From positions 1,116,001 through 1,180,000 of the forward strand of contig NZ_AP023086.1 in assembly GCF_021655555.1 (NCBI RefSeq): 64,000 nt of DNA, read 5' to 3'. Of this stretch, positions 53,533 through 62,416 are shown piece by piece. Origin of the DNA: Marinagarivorans cellulosilyticus. Lineage in GTDB: Bacteria > Pseudomonadota > Gammaproteobacteria > Pseudomonadales > Cellvibrionaceae. The notes under the pieces are model-generated. The model was not told the DNA's origin, ran no database searches, and worked only from the letters and a program-made list of their open reading frames with translations. Position 1 is the stretch's first letter. Every line of letters starts with the position of its first letter. The translations under genes were made by a program, and so were the position numbers.

Positions 53533-54117
53533 GTGAGCACACAATTACCACCGCAAGCACCGCGCAAAGGAAATGCCATTACGCGGTGGATAGGACGCCG
53601 TTTATTAGCGCTGCTTGGGTGGCGTGCCGACGGTGAGCTTCCCAATACCCCTAAATTGATTGTCGCTGCTGCCCCGCATACTTCTAATTGGGATTTTATT
53701 CTCGCCATGTTAGTGGTATTAAGTTTGGGGCTTAGGGCGTCGTACTTAATGAAAAAAGAAGCCTTTTTTTGGCCCTTTGCCGGATTGTTTAAGTGGTTGG
53801 GTGGTGTGCCGGTAGAGCGTAGGCAATCTGGTGGTATGGTGGGTTCATTAACGCAGTGGTTTAACTCGCAAGAAAAGGCTTGGTTACTTATTACCCCTGA
53901 GGGTACGCGGACTAAAGTTGAAAAGTACAAAACCGGCTTTTTGCGCGTTGCAGAATCGGCCAATGTGCCGGTGATACTGGTAGCCTGGGATTACCCGACC
54001 AAGCGCGTTGTTCTCGAAAAAGTGTGGACGCTAACTGGCGATCACGATAAAGATTGCGCGGCGATTCGCCAGTATTTAACTAATAGGTACCAAGCGCGTC
54101 AGCCGCAATGGCAATAG
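53533..54117 (+). CDS. 1-acylglycerol-3-phosphate acyltransferase-like protein
   Basis: 194 residues with a GTG start. The acyltransferase motifs HTSNWD (HX4D; PHTSNWDF), LGGVPVERR and ITPEGTRTK (PEGTR) are present. Acts on membrane glycerolipids or related acyl acceptors. Three bases after prfC, so probably cotranscribed. Confidence 0.88.
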   Translation: MSTQLPPQAPRKGNAITRWIGRRLLALLGWRADGELPNTPKLIVAAAPHTSNWDFILAMLVVLSLGLRASYLMKKEAFFWPFAGLFKWLGGVPVERRQSGGMVGSLTQWFNSQEKAWLLITPEGTRTKVEKYKTGFLRVAESANVPVILVAWDYPTKRVVLEKVWTLTGDHDKDCAAIRQYLTNRYQARQPQWQ

Positions 54118-54163
54118 CGCCGGCCCTATTTATTGATTAACTTACGCTACAAGGATTAATGTG

Positions 54164-55246
54164 ATGTCTTCATCGCCAGTGGTACGTTTTTTATTTGGTG
54201 CGGCGTGTTTCGTTATTGTTGTGGCGGGTATGCGCACGGCTGAATCGTTGCTTGTTCCATTTTTATTATCGCTATTTATTTCTGTTTTGTGCTCGCCAGC
54301 TTTGGTGTGGCTAAAAGATCGCGGTGTGCCCAATGGCATCGCCATTTTTATGATTATTGGCGTGGTTGTGGTGGCGAGTTTAGGTGTGGGCACGGTTGTC
54401 GGTTCAGCCATTGGAAACTTCCGCCAAGATTTACCCGAGTACCAGTTGCGGTTAACAGAATTAACCGCTGGGCTATTTATAAAGCTGCAAAGTTTGGGGC
54501 TGAATATTGAAGTCTCGCAGCTAAAAGATAGCTTTAACCCATCGGCCGTTTTAGGCTTTGCGGGCAGCGCACTAGCCAACCTTGGCAATATGATGACCAA
54601 TGCCTTTTTAATATTGTTAACCGTGGTTTTTATCTTGGCAGAAGAGGTTGGCTTTAGCGATAAAATCAAATTGGCTAGCGCTAATTATCAAAAAACGCTC
54701 GAAGCCCTTAATCGCTTTAAAATTGTTGTAAATCGCTATATGGCGATTAAGTCGGGTTTAAGTTTAGTTACTGGCCTGTTTATTATGATTTGGTTGTGGG
54801 CGCTCGGTGTTGACTACTTTGTGCTTTGGGGCTTGCTGGCTTTTTTGTTAAATTTTATTCCCACGTTAGGCTCTATTTTAGCTGCAGTGCCGGCTGTATT
54901 ATTGGCGTTGGTGCAGCTGGGTGTGGGTGATGCCGTTTTAGCGGGCATGGGTTTTTTGGTGGTTAATGTTGTGATTGGCAATGTATTGGAGCCACGGATT
55001 ATGGGGAAAGGCTTAGACTTATCGGCCTTGGTGGTATTTTTGTCGTTAGTTTTTTGGGGCTGGGTATTAGGCTCTATCGGCATGTTGCTTTCTATTCCTT
55101 TGACCATGACAGTAAAAATCGCACTGGAAAGCTTTGATGAAACGCGCTGGGTTGGCATCATGTTAGGTTCTGGCACGGTGGCAGCTAAGGCTGTGCGCAG
55201 CGAATTTGCTTTGCCCAGCGCAACGAGTGATGCCGAGCCAAAGTAA
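54164..55246 (+). CDS. AI-2E family transporter
   Basis: About 360 residues, eight predicted membrane helices, with the family segments SVLCSPALVWLKDRGVPNGIA, LLNFIPTLGSILAAVPAVLLAL and GNVLEPRIMGKGLDLSALVV. Related to YdiK/PerM. ATG 54164 preferred (AAGGA eight bases before); GTG 54161 is possible. Substrate unknown; only a few members export AI-2. Confidence 0.92.
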   Translation: MSSSPVVRFLFGAACFVIVVAGMRTAESLLVPFLLSLFISVLCSPALVWLKDRGVPNGIAIFMIIGVVVVASLGVGTVVGSAIGNFRQDLPEYQLRLTELTAGLFIKLQSLGLNIEVSQLKDSFNPSAVLGFAGSALANLGNMMTNAFLILLTVVFILAEEVGFSDKIKLASANYQKTLEALNRFKIVVNRYMAIKSGLSLVTGLFIMIWLWALGVDYFVLWGLLAFLLNFIPTLGSILAAVPAVLLALVQLGVGDAVLAGMGFLVVNVVIGNVLEPRIMGKGLDLSALVVFLSLVFWGWVLGSIGMLLSIPLTMTVKIALESFDETRWVGIMLGSGTVAAKAVRSEFALPSATSDAEPK

Positions 55247-55321
55247 TGCGCGGTTTTGTTCGTGGCGCCGTGAGAGCTGTTACAATTTCATACTTATTTT
55301 ATTGGTTTACTAGAGGTCACT

Positions 55322-56629
55322 ATGTCTAGCGGGATTATCAAACGCCTTACATCATCCGATGCCACATTTGATGCGCAATTAAGCGCGTTGTTGGCGTGGG
55401 AGGAGGGCACGCATGAACAGGTAGAATCTGTTGTGAAAGGCGTGTTAGCCGACGTGCGCAAGCGTGGCGATGAGGCCGTTTTAGAATATACCCATAAGTT
55501 CGATAAACTAGCTGCCGGCAGCATGAGCCAGCTAGTCTACGGCCAAGAGCGCCTGCAGCAGGCGTTAGCCAATATCAGCGAACAAGACCGCACCGCCTTA
55601 CAGGCCGCGGCCGATCGCATTGCGAGTTACCACAAACATCAATTGCAAGAAAGCTGGCGCTATACCGATGAAATGGGTAATCAACTCGGGCAGAAAGTTA
55701 CCCCAATGGATCGTGTTGGTGTTTATGCCCCCGGTGGCAAAGCGGCTTACCCGTCTTCTGTCTTGATGGCTGCAGTAACGGCTAAAGTCGCTGGCGTGCC
55801 CGATGTTGCCTTGGTTACACCGACTCCTGCAGGGCAGGTTAACGAATTGGTTCTGGCCGCCGCAGCGATTGCAGGGGTAGACAGCATGTATACCATAGGT
55901 GGTGCACAGGCGGTCGCAGCATTGGCGTACGGTACGCAAACTATTCCCAAGGTTGATAAAATCGTTGGCCCTGGCAATGTTTATGTTGCGGAAGCCAAGC
56001 GTGCGGTATTTGGTACTGTGGATATTGACATGATTGCTGGGCCAAGCGAAATTCTCATTATTTCTGATGGCACCGCCGATCCCGATTGGTTGGCAATGGA
56101 TTTGTTCAGCCAAGCCGAGCACGATGAAGATGCGCAGGCTATTTTGATTTCGCCTGATCAAGCGCATTTGGATGCGGTGCAAGCGAGCATCGAAAAATTA
56201 TTGCCCACTTTAGCGCGCAACGAAATAGCGACTATTTCGCTGCAAAAACGGGGCGCTTTAATTGCGGTTGGTAGTTTAAGTGAAGCGGTTGAAGTGAGTA
56301 ATCGCATTGCGCCAGAGCATTTGGAGCTGGCCGTTGCCGACCCAGAAGCGCTAGTTGATGATATTCGCCATGCTGGCGCTATATTTATGGGCGTGAGTAC
56401 ATCCGAAGCGCTGGGCGATTATTGTGCTGGCCCCAACCACGTATTGCCAACATCCGGCACCGCGCGTTTTTCATCGCCGTTGGGTGTGTACGACTTCCAA
56501 AAGCGTAGTTCGATTATTTATTGCTCTAAAAATGGTGCTAGCCAACTAGGTAAGGTGGCTAGCCACCTTGCTCGCGCGGAGTCATTGGAGGCGCACGCGC
56601 GTTCTGCGGAATATCGAATAATCGATTAA
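55322..56629 (+). CDS. hisD: Histidinol dehydrogenase
   Basis: 435 residues. Oxidises histidinol to histidine, the last two steps of the pathway. Signature segments: VGVYAPGGKAAYPSSVLM, GGAQAVAALAYGT, KIVGPGNVYVAEAKR, IDMIAGPSEILI, SQAEHDEDAQAIL, GDYCAGPNHVLPTSG (Zn/catalytic His). GAGGT before ATG 55322. No other his gene is nearby. Confidence 0.97.
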   Translation: MSSGIIKRLTSSDATFDAQLSALLAWEEGTHEQVESVVKGVLADVRKRGDEAVLEYTHKFDKLAAGSMSQLVYGQERLQQALANISEQDRTALQAAADRIASYHKHQLQESWRYTDEMGNQLGQKVTPMDRVGVYAPGGKAAYPSSVLMAAVTAKVAGVPDVALVTPTPAGQVNELVLAAAAIAGVDSMYTIGGAQAVAALAYGTQTIPKVDKIVGPGNVYVAEAKRAVFGTVDIDMIAGPSEILIISDGTADPDWLAMDLFSQAEHDEDAQAILISPDQAHLDAVQASIEKLLPTLARNEIATISLQKRGALIAVGSLSEAVEVSNRIAPEHLELAVADPEALVDDIRHAGAIFMGVSTSEALGDYCAGPNHVLPTSGTARFSSPLGVYDFQKRSSIIYCSKNGASQLGKVASHLARAESLEAHARSAEYRIID

Positions 56630-56637
56630 TACGCTTG

Positions 56638-57162
56638 ATGAAAAAATCGACGGTTGTTGGTTTAGGGGCATCAAAGGCTCGCTTGGCAATTTATATTGCT
56701 AACAGGCCATTAAATGCTCCTTATCCTTCTTTAAATACTTTGCAACCCTTGGTAGCCGGCGAGTTACAAAATATTGTGGCCAACAATAGTAACCATTGGC
56801 GCAAAGCGTTTAATGTTTTTGCGAAAATTCTGTGGCAGTTAAAATGGCCAGAGCTTACTGTGAATACTGCTAGCTGTTGGCAAGATTATCGCGATAACCA
56901 TCTGCTAAAGGCGCATTCGCGCGAAGCCTTACTGTTCAGCCCTCCAGATATTCAAGCCTCACATATTAAAATAGTTACAGGTAAAACCTACGCGGCGGCT
57001 ATAGCCCTGCCGCCCTTAACGTGGCTAGATGCTCATTTCGCTGTAAATACCCAGCACAAGCTTATCGTGTGCCCCTACCTTGATTATCGTCAGTTATCCA
57101 ATGCGCGTATTGTTACGCTGGGTTTGTTAATTAGCGAGCATTTACAGGAAAGTGCTGTTTAA
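56638..57162 (+). CDS. Conserved hypothetical protein
   Basis: 174 residues from ATG 56638, soluble, Trp-rich (NNSNHWRKAFNVFAKILW, LKWPELTV, TWLDAHFAV). Function unknown; I do not recognise the family with certainty. Follows hisD by 8 bp, so probably cotranscribed. Its tail overlaps the convergent MATE gene by 32 bp. Confidence 0.7.
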   Translation: MKKSTVVGLGASKARLAIYIANRPLNAPYPSLNTLQPLVAGELQNIVANNSNHWRKAFNVFAKILWQLKWPELTVNTASCWQDYRDNHLLKAHSREALLFSPPDIQASHIKIVTGKTYAAAIALPPLTWLDAHFAVNTQHKLIVCPYLDYRQLSNARIVTLGLLISEHLQESAV

Positions 57163-58504
57163 TCAGCTGTGGTAAATAAGTGCCTAAAAATAGGCTGCGC
57201 AAAACAACAAATACCACAAATATCAGCCAAAGGCCTTTCATGCCTATTCCTGGCAGTAACCCAAGCCATAAACAAAAAGTTATGCTGGTAGATAATATAG
57301 AGGCATTTCTGAGCGCTGCACTTGCGCCAGCGCCGATAAAAATGCCATCCAATTGAAATGCTCCGCAAGACACCGCGATATAAACTGCAGCAAAAGGCAG
57401 GTATGCAAGCGCTACTGTTTGGATGTGGGGTAAATCTGTTAGTGCGGCAATAAGGCTTTGGCCAAACATGATTAATAACGTACCTAGGGCGATGGCTGTT
57501 ATGCACGCTAAAACACTAGTTCGTTGAACAATATGGCTAAACACTTTTTTGTTTTTTTGGCCAATGGCTTTTCCTACATACGCTTCGGTAACGTTCGCGA
57601 AACCGTCTAAAAAGAAGGCCGAGAATGAAATAATTTGTAGCAGTATATGGTTAGCTGCGAGTTGCGAAGAACCATAATGACCACTGAAATGGGTGAACCC
57701 AATAAAGCCTGCTAATAAAAATAATGTACGCAACCAAATGTCGCGGTTACTTTTTAGCAGTGAAAATATAGCGGTTTTATACCATAAGTTTTTGGTGGTC
57801 TTTGCTTGGAATATAATTGCTTGGCCTTTGGCGAGCCAGCATAAACTTAAAATAGCAGTGCTATATTCTGCGATAACAGTTCCTATAGCGATACCTTCAA
57901 TTCCCATGTCAAAAAAACGTACTAGTAGTATATCGAGTAGGGCATTGGTGCTATTTAAGAAAACCTGCAATATCAAAAGTATGCGGTTGCGCGCTAAGCC
58001 AATTAAATAGCCCGCCACAACGTAATTGATTAGGCTCGCCGGTGCCGCCCAAAGGCGAATATTAATGTAGTTAAATGCCGCATTGTGGGTGTCAAATGGT
58101 GGGGCTAAAATGCTGAGTGCCGTTTGCGTAATAAGCGTTTTACACAGTAATAATAGCGCGGCAAAACTTAGTGCGATTACGGTAGCTCGGATCAGCGTTT
58201 GCGCTTTGGCTATATCATCTTGGCGACCTTCGGCTTGCGCAATAAAGCCTGTAGTGCTCATCCGTAAAAAACCAAAATTCCAAAAAATAACATTTAATGC
58301 CAAGCTGCCAATGGCTAAAGCCGCTAAATCTGTGGTGCCACCCCAGTGACCAATGATGGCGGTATCAATAAGCCCCAATAGCGGGAGGGCGGTATTGGCG
58401 AGCATTATGGGCCAAGCTTTTTGTATCAGTTGGCGATAGGTTAATAATGAGGAATTTTTTTGCACAGAAAAATTTATCGGCAGAGAAAGCTTGGAGAATA
58501 GCAA
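57131..58504 (-). CDS. MATE family efflux transporter
   Basis: 457 residues, about twelve membrane helices in the DinF-like MATE pattern (LPLLGLIDTAIIGHWGGTTDLAALAIGS, YVVAGYLIGLARNR, GFANVTEAYVGKAIGQ). Exports drugs or metabolites with Na+ or H+ coupling. Tail-to-tail with the hypothetical gene. Confidence 0.95.
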   Translation of the reverse strand: MLFSKLSLPINFSVQKNSSLLTYRQLIQKAWPIMLANTALPLLGLIDTAIIGHWGGTTDLAALAIGSLALNVIFWNFGFLRMSTTGFIAQAEGRQDDIAKAQTLIRATVIALSFAALLLLCKTLITQTALSILAPPFDTHNAAFNYINIRLWAAPASLINYVVAGYLIGLARNRILLILQVFLNSTNALLDILLVRFFDMGIEGIAIGTVIAEYSTAILSLCWLAKGQAIIFQAKTTKNLWYKTAIFSLLKSNRDIWLRTLFLLAGFIGFTHFSGHYGSSQLAANHILLQIISFSAFFLDGFANVTEAYVGKAIGQKNKKVFSHIVQRTSVLACITAIALGTLLIMFGQSLIAALTDLPHIQTVALAYLPFAAVYIAVSCGAFQLDGIFIGAGASAALRNASILSTSITFCLWLGLLPGIGMKGLWLIFVVFVVLRSLFLGTYLPQLIKQHFPVNAR

Positions 58505-58534
58505 TACTTGCCGGCAGGTGCACTCTTTTCGATA

Positions 58535-58569
58535 CGCCCTTCAACGATTTACGTTAAGGGCGATTTTTT
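58535..58569 (+). other. Stem-loop with T tail between pilin-like and MATE genes
   Basis: CGCCCTTCAACG and CGTTAAGGGCG form a stem with one bulge, followed by ATTTTTT on the + strand, the direction in which no gene reads toward it. May stop antisense transcripts or be a weak minus-strand terminator. Confidence 0.4.
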
Positions 58570-60652
58570 ATAAGTAACGTGCCCAAATGATTTTGGAAAA
58601 CCCCTTGCCTTGTGAATCGTCATCGGGATCTACGGGTTCCATTGGTGGTACTGTACTGGGGTCGTACCCCTCTGGAAGGTTTTCTAGGTCGATGGTTGTT
58701 GACCCGCCCAATGTGTTGTTGTCTAATCCCGGCTTTTTGCCACTTTCTGATGCGGCAGTGATGTACCCCCTAACGGTTGTGCTGCCGTGGGTAATGAGGT
58801 TTTCTCCCGCTAATAGGGTACCGTTAATTTCATTGCTCGACCCTAGGTTAATAATTCCGCCGGCATAGGTTGATTCTCCGGGAGGCGTACCGCCGGAGGC
58901 TAGGGCAATGTTCCCGATGGGATTGTAATGCATTGCTGAGCCGCTAATATTGCAAAGATTAACCGGGTATAGTTCGTCGAAATCGCCGGTGGTATTTTTA
59001 TTCTCTGGGTAGTCTAATTCACAAGTGCTGGCAAAACTGGCGAAATTAGATGCAGAGGTTTTCATCCCACCTGCAGTGTCGATATTGCCGGTCGCTAGAA
59101 ATGTATTGTAATAAAATCCGTTATCTAAAGTTAAGTTTCCGTCGAGCCAGATAATACCGGGGGCGAAACTTTTACCGTTAAATGTCCAGCGGTCTTCAGT
59201 GGAGTCATAGCTTAGGCATGCATCACTTACTGAAAAACCATAACACAATGTTCTTGTTTCTTGAGGGGTTGCCGGAGTAACGCAGGTGCCCGCATTGTTG
59301 ATTTCTTTGCATAGGTAGTTTTTAAAATGGCGACCATTTTGCGGATAGTCGGCCAAGTAATAATTGCCATTTTCTAGGCCATTAATATTTCGAACTAGCA
59401 CGCGCATATTATTGCCTTCTGGGGTGAAAACGTAATTAGCATAATCTTTTAACGGCCAAACATTGACAGTCGGGCTAGGCATGGAAAAGGGCGTGAGCGG
59501 CGTCATTAATTTGATCGTTACCGGGGTGTTATCGACAATGTCGTAATCTATAGGATTGTTTGCATTGGGGTTATCGATGGGGCAGTTAATGGCGATTCCT
59601 TGGGCCCGTATGCTGTCAAAGTTCTTCCAGTAACTTCCTGGACAAGCGACATTACCTTGCGCCTTAATGGCGGGTATCGTCATCGATCCGCCAGCGATGT
59701 CTACGTTTCCGACCGCAGAGGCTTGCGTCATAGAGCCGCCAGTTGCAGGGATTAAAATATCTTTGCCTGCTGTCGCTGCACCTTGAGTGGCGGTGCTGTC
59801 GTTAAGAATAATACCCAGTGCATCGATAGACGTTCTAGCTTGTCCACTCAGTTGCAAAAGGACGTTGCTATTTGTTTCTATAATATCTGCCGCGGCTTGA
59901 CTGGTTAAGTTTACGTTGCCTAATGCAGAGGCTTTTAAGGTGCTGGCCGAACCACTTAAGTTTATATCGCCATTGGAAAAAAGCTCGTCGATAAACGTTC
60001 CGGAACTAAGGGTAATATTCCCGGTCGAGTTCAGATAATTAATATGGTTTAGGCTAATGTTAGTAGCACTAATGCTACCGTCTACGTTAAAAGTAGCGGT
60101 TTTCCCCGACGGTGCTTTAACACCAAGATTACCCTCTAGTTCGAGGTCATCACGAAAGTCCAGTGTTGCCTCAAGGGTGGTGCAATCTAGGCAGTTTTTC
60201 CCTCCGGGTGGAGCGATATAATAAACAACTTCTACGGTAGAGCTGGCGTCGGCAACGTGATCAAAGGCCGTAATTCTGACCGGTATTCGGTAGTACTCAA
60301 ATAGGCCGTCCGGGACAACAGTCGAAGCCTCTAGAATATCCGCCTTTATTACGGCGTTGGCATCCTTAATGGTTGAAACACTAATAGGGATTTTATTAGC
60401 GCTAGGGGCGAGTGCTTTCACCTCGTCTTCAGAGAGGTTTTCAAGGTAAGAGCGAAAAACCTCGACGCCAGTCCATGCCAGTGGCTGGACATGCGCGGTA
60501 GCATTTGCCGCGATGTGTTTTTGTTGAGTGCTCTTAACGTTGTGTACGATGCTCATCGACAAAGCCATCAGAGAAATACCCACGACGAGAATAATGAGAA
60601 TCGTCGCCATGCCGTTTTGTTTGTGCTGCAGTGGTTGAGAAATATTCATCAT
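58568..60652 (-). CDS. PilX-like minor pilin with large solenoid-like body
   Basis: 694 residues. The N-terminus NGMATILIILVVGISLMALS is a PilX-type hydrophobic segment after a Gly. The body (about 150-370 and 600-660) is built of short N/S/G/T-rich repeats (NLTSQAAADIIETNSN, GNVDIAGGSMTIPAIKAQGN, STLKASALGNVNLTSQ) that look like a beta-solenoid (bactofilin-like). PilX proteins are usually about 150-200 residues, so this is very long. The C-terminus is acidic (PMEPVDPDDDSQGKG). Twenty-seven bases after the PilW-like gene. Confidence 0.72.
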   Translation of the reverse strand: MMNISQPLQHKQNGMATILIILVVGISLMALSMSIVHNVKSTQQKHIAANATAHVQPLAWTGVEVFRSYLENLSEDEVKALAPSANKIPISVSTIKDANAVIKADILEASTVVPDGLFEYYRIPVRITAFDHVADASSTVEVVYYIAPPGGKNCLDCTTLEATLDFRDDLELEGNLGVKAPSGKTATFNVDGSISATNISLNHINYLNSTGNITLSSGTFIDELFSNGDINLSGSASTLKASALGNVNLTSQAAADIIETNSNVLLQLSGQARTSIDALGIILNDSTATQGAATAGKDILIPATGGSMTQASAVGNVDIAGGSMTIPAIKAQGNVACPGSYWKNFDSIRAQGIAINCPIDNPNANNPIDYDIVDNTPVTIKLMTPLTPFSMPSPTVNVWPLKDYANYVFTPEGNNMRVLVRNINGLENGNYYLADYPQNGRHFKNYLCKEINNAGTCVTPATPQETRTLCYGFSVSDACLSYDSTEDRWTFNGKSFAPGIIWLDGNLTLDNGFYYNTFLATGNIDTAGGMKTSASNFASFASTCELDYPENKNTTGDFDELYPVNLCNISGSAMHYNPIGNIALASGGTPPGESTYAGGIINLGSSNEINGTLLAGENLITHGSTTVRGYITAASESGKKPGLDNNTLGGSTTIDLENLPEGYDPSTVPPMEPVDPDDDSQGKGFSKIIWARYL

Positions 60653-60679
60653 GGTCTGCGTCTTTGGTGTTGGTTTATA

Positions 60680-61423
60680 TCAACTGGGGTGAGTGCTCAC
60701 AACGCACAGGCTGTAATTTGTTGCGGTAATATCTGTGGTGCTGTTATGCAGGTCGGCACTGCCGACGGCAGCCATTGTGGCGATCAAGTGTTTAGAAGTA
60801 GCTCCAACGCCGAAAGGTGAGCATTCGCCTATGCCTACACTAAAAGTGAATAGCTGTTCGGTTATGGCCTGCTGGCGAACAATCTTTGTGAGTGTGCTTA
60901 GCGGTTTCCATTCAACGGCACTTAACTCCGTTGTCGCATCACAGAATTTATCACCCTCAAAAAGCGTGAGTGACCGAGAGCGATCATCAATGACGGTTTC
61001 GCGAATAGCGCGGCATTGATACTGACTATCTTCATAATAGCGCCAGCGTATTTCGGAGCCGTCGTCGCTGGCGTTCAAATGCAAACCATCGGCGTTCTCT
61101 ATTCCGTACCCCGCGCTTTGCAATTCGAGCTGAGCCGTGATCAATGCCGTCGCTACTTGCCCGTCGTGGGATGCGTCCTCTGCCGCATCAATGGATACGT
61201 GAACTAGATTTTTATAGAGCGTGAGTATTGCCAAGACACTAATAATTGAAATTAACATGCCGATCATAAGCCCTATAAGCGTTGCGCCGGACTGTGTGGC
61301 CATCGTCGGGGACACACCTTGCCATGAGCTGAAACTTCCTTTTGGAGTGGTGTGCAAGCGTTCAGCTTTTCGCTTTGAATTAGCATCGGGTTGCGCTTGC
61401 TCTTCGGTTTGGAGGTGTTTCAT
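60680..61423 (-). CDS. PilW-like minor pilin
   Basis: 247 residues with a long leader, then a type IV prepilin site SGATLIGLMIGMLISIISVLA: the mature protein would start after the Gly, but the usual Glu at +5 is Gly. A C-terminal domain with four or more Cys follows (CRAIRET, DKFCDATTE, GECSPFG). Likely a non-core minor pilin. Encoded upstream of the PilX-like gene. Confidence 0.78.
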   Translation of the reverse strand: MKHLQTEEQAQPDANSKRKAERLHTTPKGSFSSWQGVSPTMATQSGATLIGLMIGMLISIISVLAILTLYKNLVHVSIDAAEDASHDGQVATALITAQLELQSAGYGIENADGLHLNASDDGSEIRWRYYEDSQYQCRAIRETVIDDRSRSLTLFEGDKFCDATTELSAVEWKPLSTLTKIVRQQAITEQLFTFSVGIGECSPFGVGATSKHLIATMAAVGSADLHNSTTDITATNYSLCVVSTHPS

Positions 61424-61854
61424 TGTCGCTATTGCTTGCCTTTATTTTGTTGTGAACTTTAACTGTGTGCTCGCGACAGTTGTTGTGCTTGCTGGGTCTT
61501 TGGACTCGAGCACTACTCGTGCAGGGGATTAGGATAAAAAGCACAGCCCAAGTAAATTGGCTTACCTTTAAAACTAAGCGCTGATGAGGTTTTTGCAAAG
61601 GTAAATGGGCTTCAGGGCTGGCCGTTGGTCAGCCGAGCAGAAATATCTCGCAGGTGACCTTGTTACTAGCACCGCCTGTCAGTATTTGGCAGAGCAAGGG
61701 GGGAGTGGTATCGCGCCTAAGGTTGAAGTGGCCAAGTGGTTGCAACACTAATCGCTGCTCAGAATTTAGCCCTAGCGGCAATAGCTTGCAAGGCTCTGTA
61801 GAGAGAAATGCCGGCGCGCTATGCAAAAGTGCAGTCGAGCATAGCTGCACATGC
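61424..61854. other. Gap between PilW-like and RDD genes
   Basis: No convincing gene. A minus-strand frame from GTG 61850 to 61629 starts 5 bp after the RDD stop and has some Cys (LLCQILTGGASNKVTCEIF), but there is no family match; it could be a small gene or a frame-broken tail. A missing PilV/FimT-like gene might have stood here. Confidence 0.45.
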
Positions 61855-62343
61855 TCAGGTTTTTGAGGGCTTGCTTGGCTTGGGCAAGACGACTACAGCA
61901 GTGCGCGTCAATTTGTCGTGCAGGCACTGCCCGTCATTGTTAAAAAAGCGGTACCAGTAACCGATGCCGGCTAAAGCAAAGCTGAGTATTCCCCACGCTG
62001 CTCGCTGGCAGCAGCGCACAAATGTTGGGTGTTGGTTGGGGTTGTTTATATCTACTAGGCTTAAGCGCCATGCGCGCATACCTACGGTTTGCCCAGAGCG
62101 GTACCAAAAGCCGATGTAAAAGCTGGCAAGGCTTATAATCCAGCCCAATAAAACAAGCTCACCAGCGCCGCCGGTCTTAAACATGGGTTGGTAGTCGGGG
62201 CCGGCAGCGCTGGCATTTCCGGCAAAGGCTCCTAAACCTGTTACTAGGCCGCCATAGGCCATGCTAATAGCGAGTAGTATTAGGCTGTCGTAACCAAGTG
62301 CGGCAAAGCGCCGCCAAAGGGGGGCGGTAGTAACAGGGGTCAT
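61855..62343 (-). CDS. RDD family membrane protein
   Basis: About 162 residues from ATG 62343 (TTG 62355 rejected). RDD features: RRFAALGYDSLILLA with the Arg-Asp pair, GQTVGMRAWRLSLVDIN, and the terminal LHDKLTRTAVV. Three to four membrane helices. Function unknown; some members move small molecules or ions. Confidence 0.9.
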   Translation of the reverse strand: MTPVTTAPLWRRFAALGYDSLILLAISMAYGGLVTGLGAFAGNASAAGPDYQPMFKTGGAGELVLLGWIISLASFYIGFWYRSGQTVGMRAWRLSLVDINNPNQHPTFVRCCQRAAWGILSFALAGIGYWYRFFNNDGQCLHDKLTRTAVVVLPKPSKPSKT

Positions 62344-62416
62344 TTGGTGTCTCAAGTTAAATGCGGGGCGCTATTTTAGCAGCCCAAACGCAAGCTTGGG
62401 CTGGCTTTGGGGGTGT

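Noticed and set aside
61629..61850. 73-residue minus-strand frame after the RDD gene
   Set aside because: GTG start, no family match; kept only as a remark in the gap entry.
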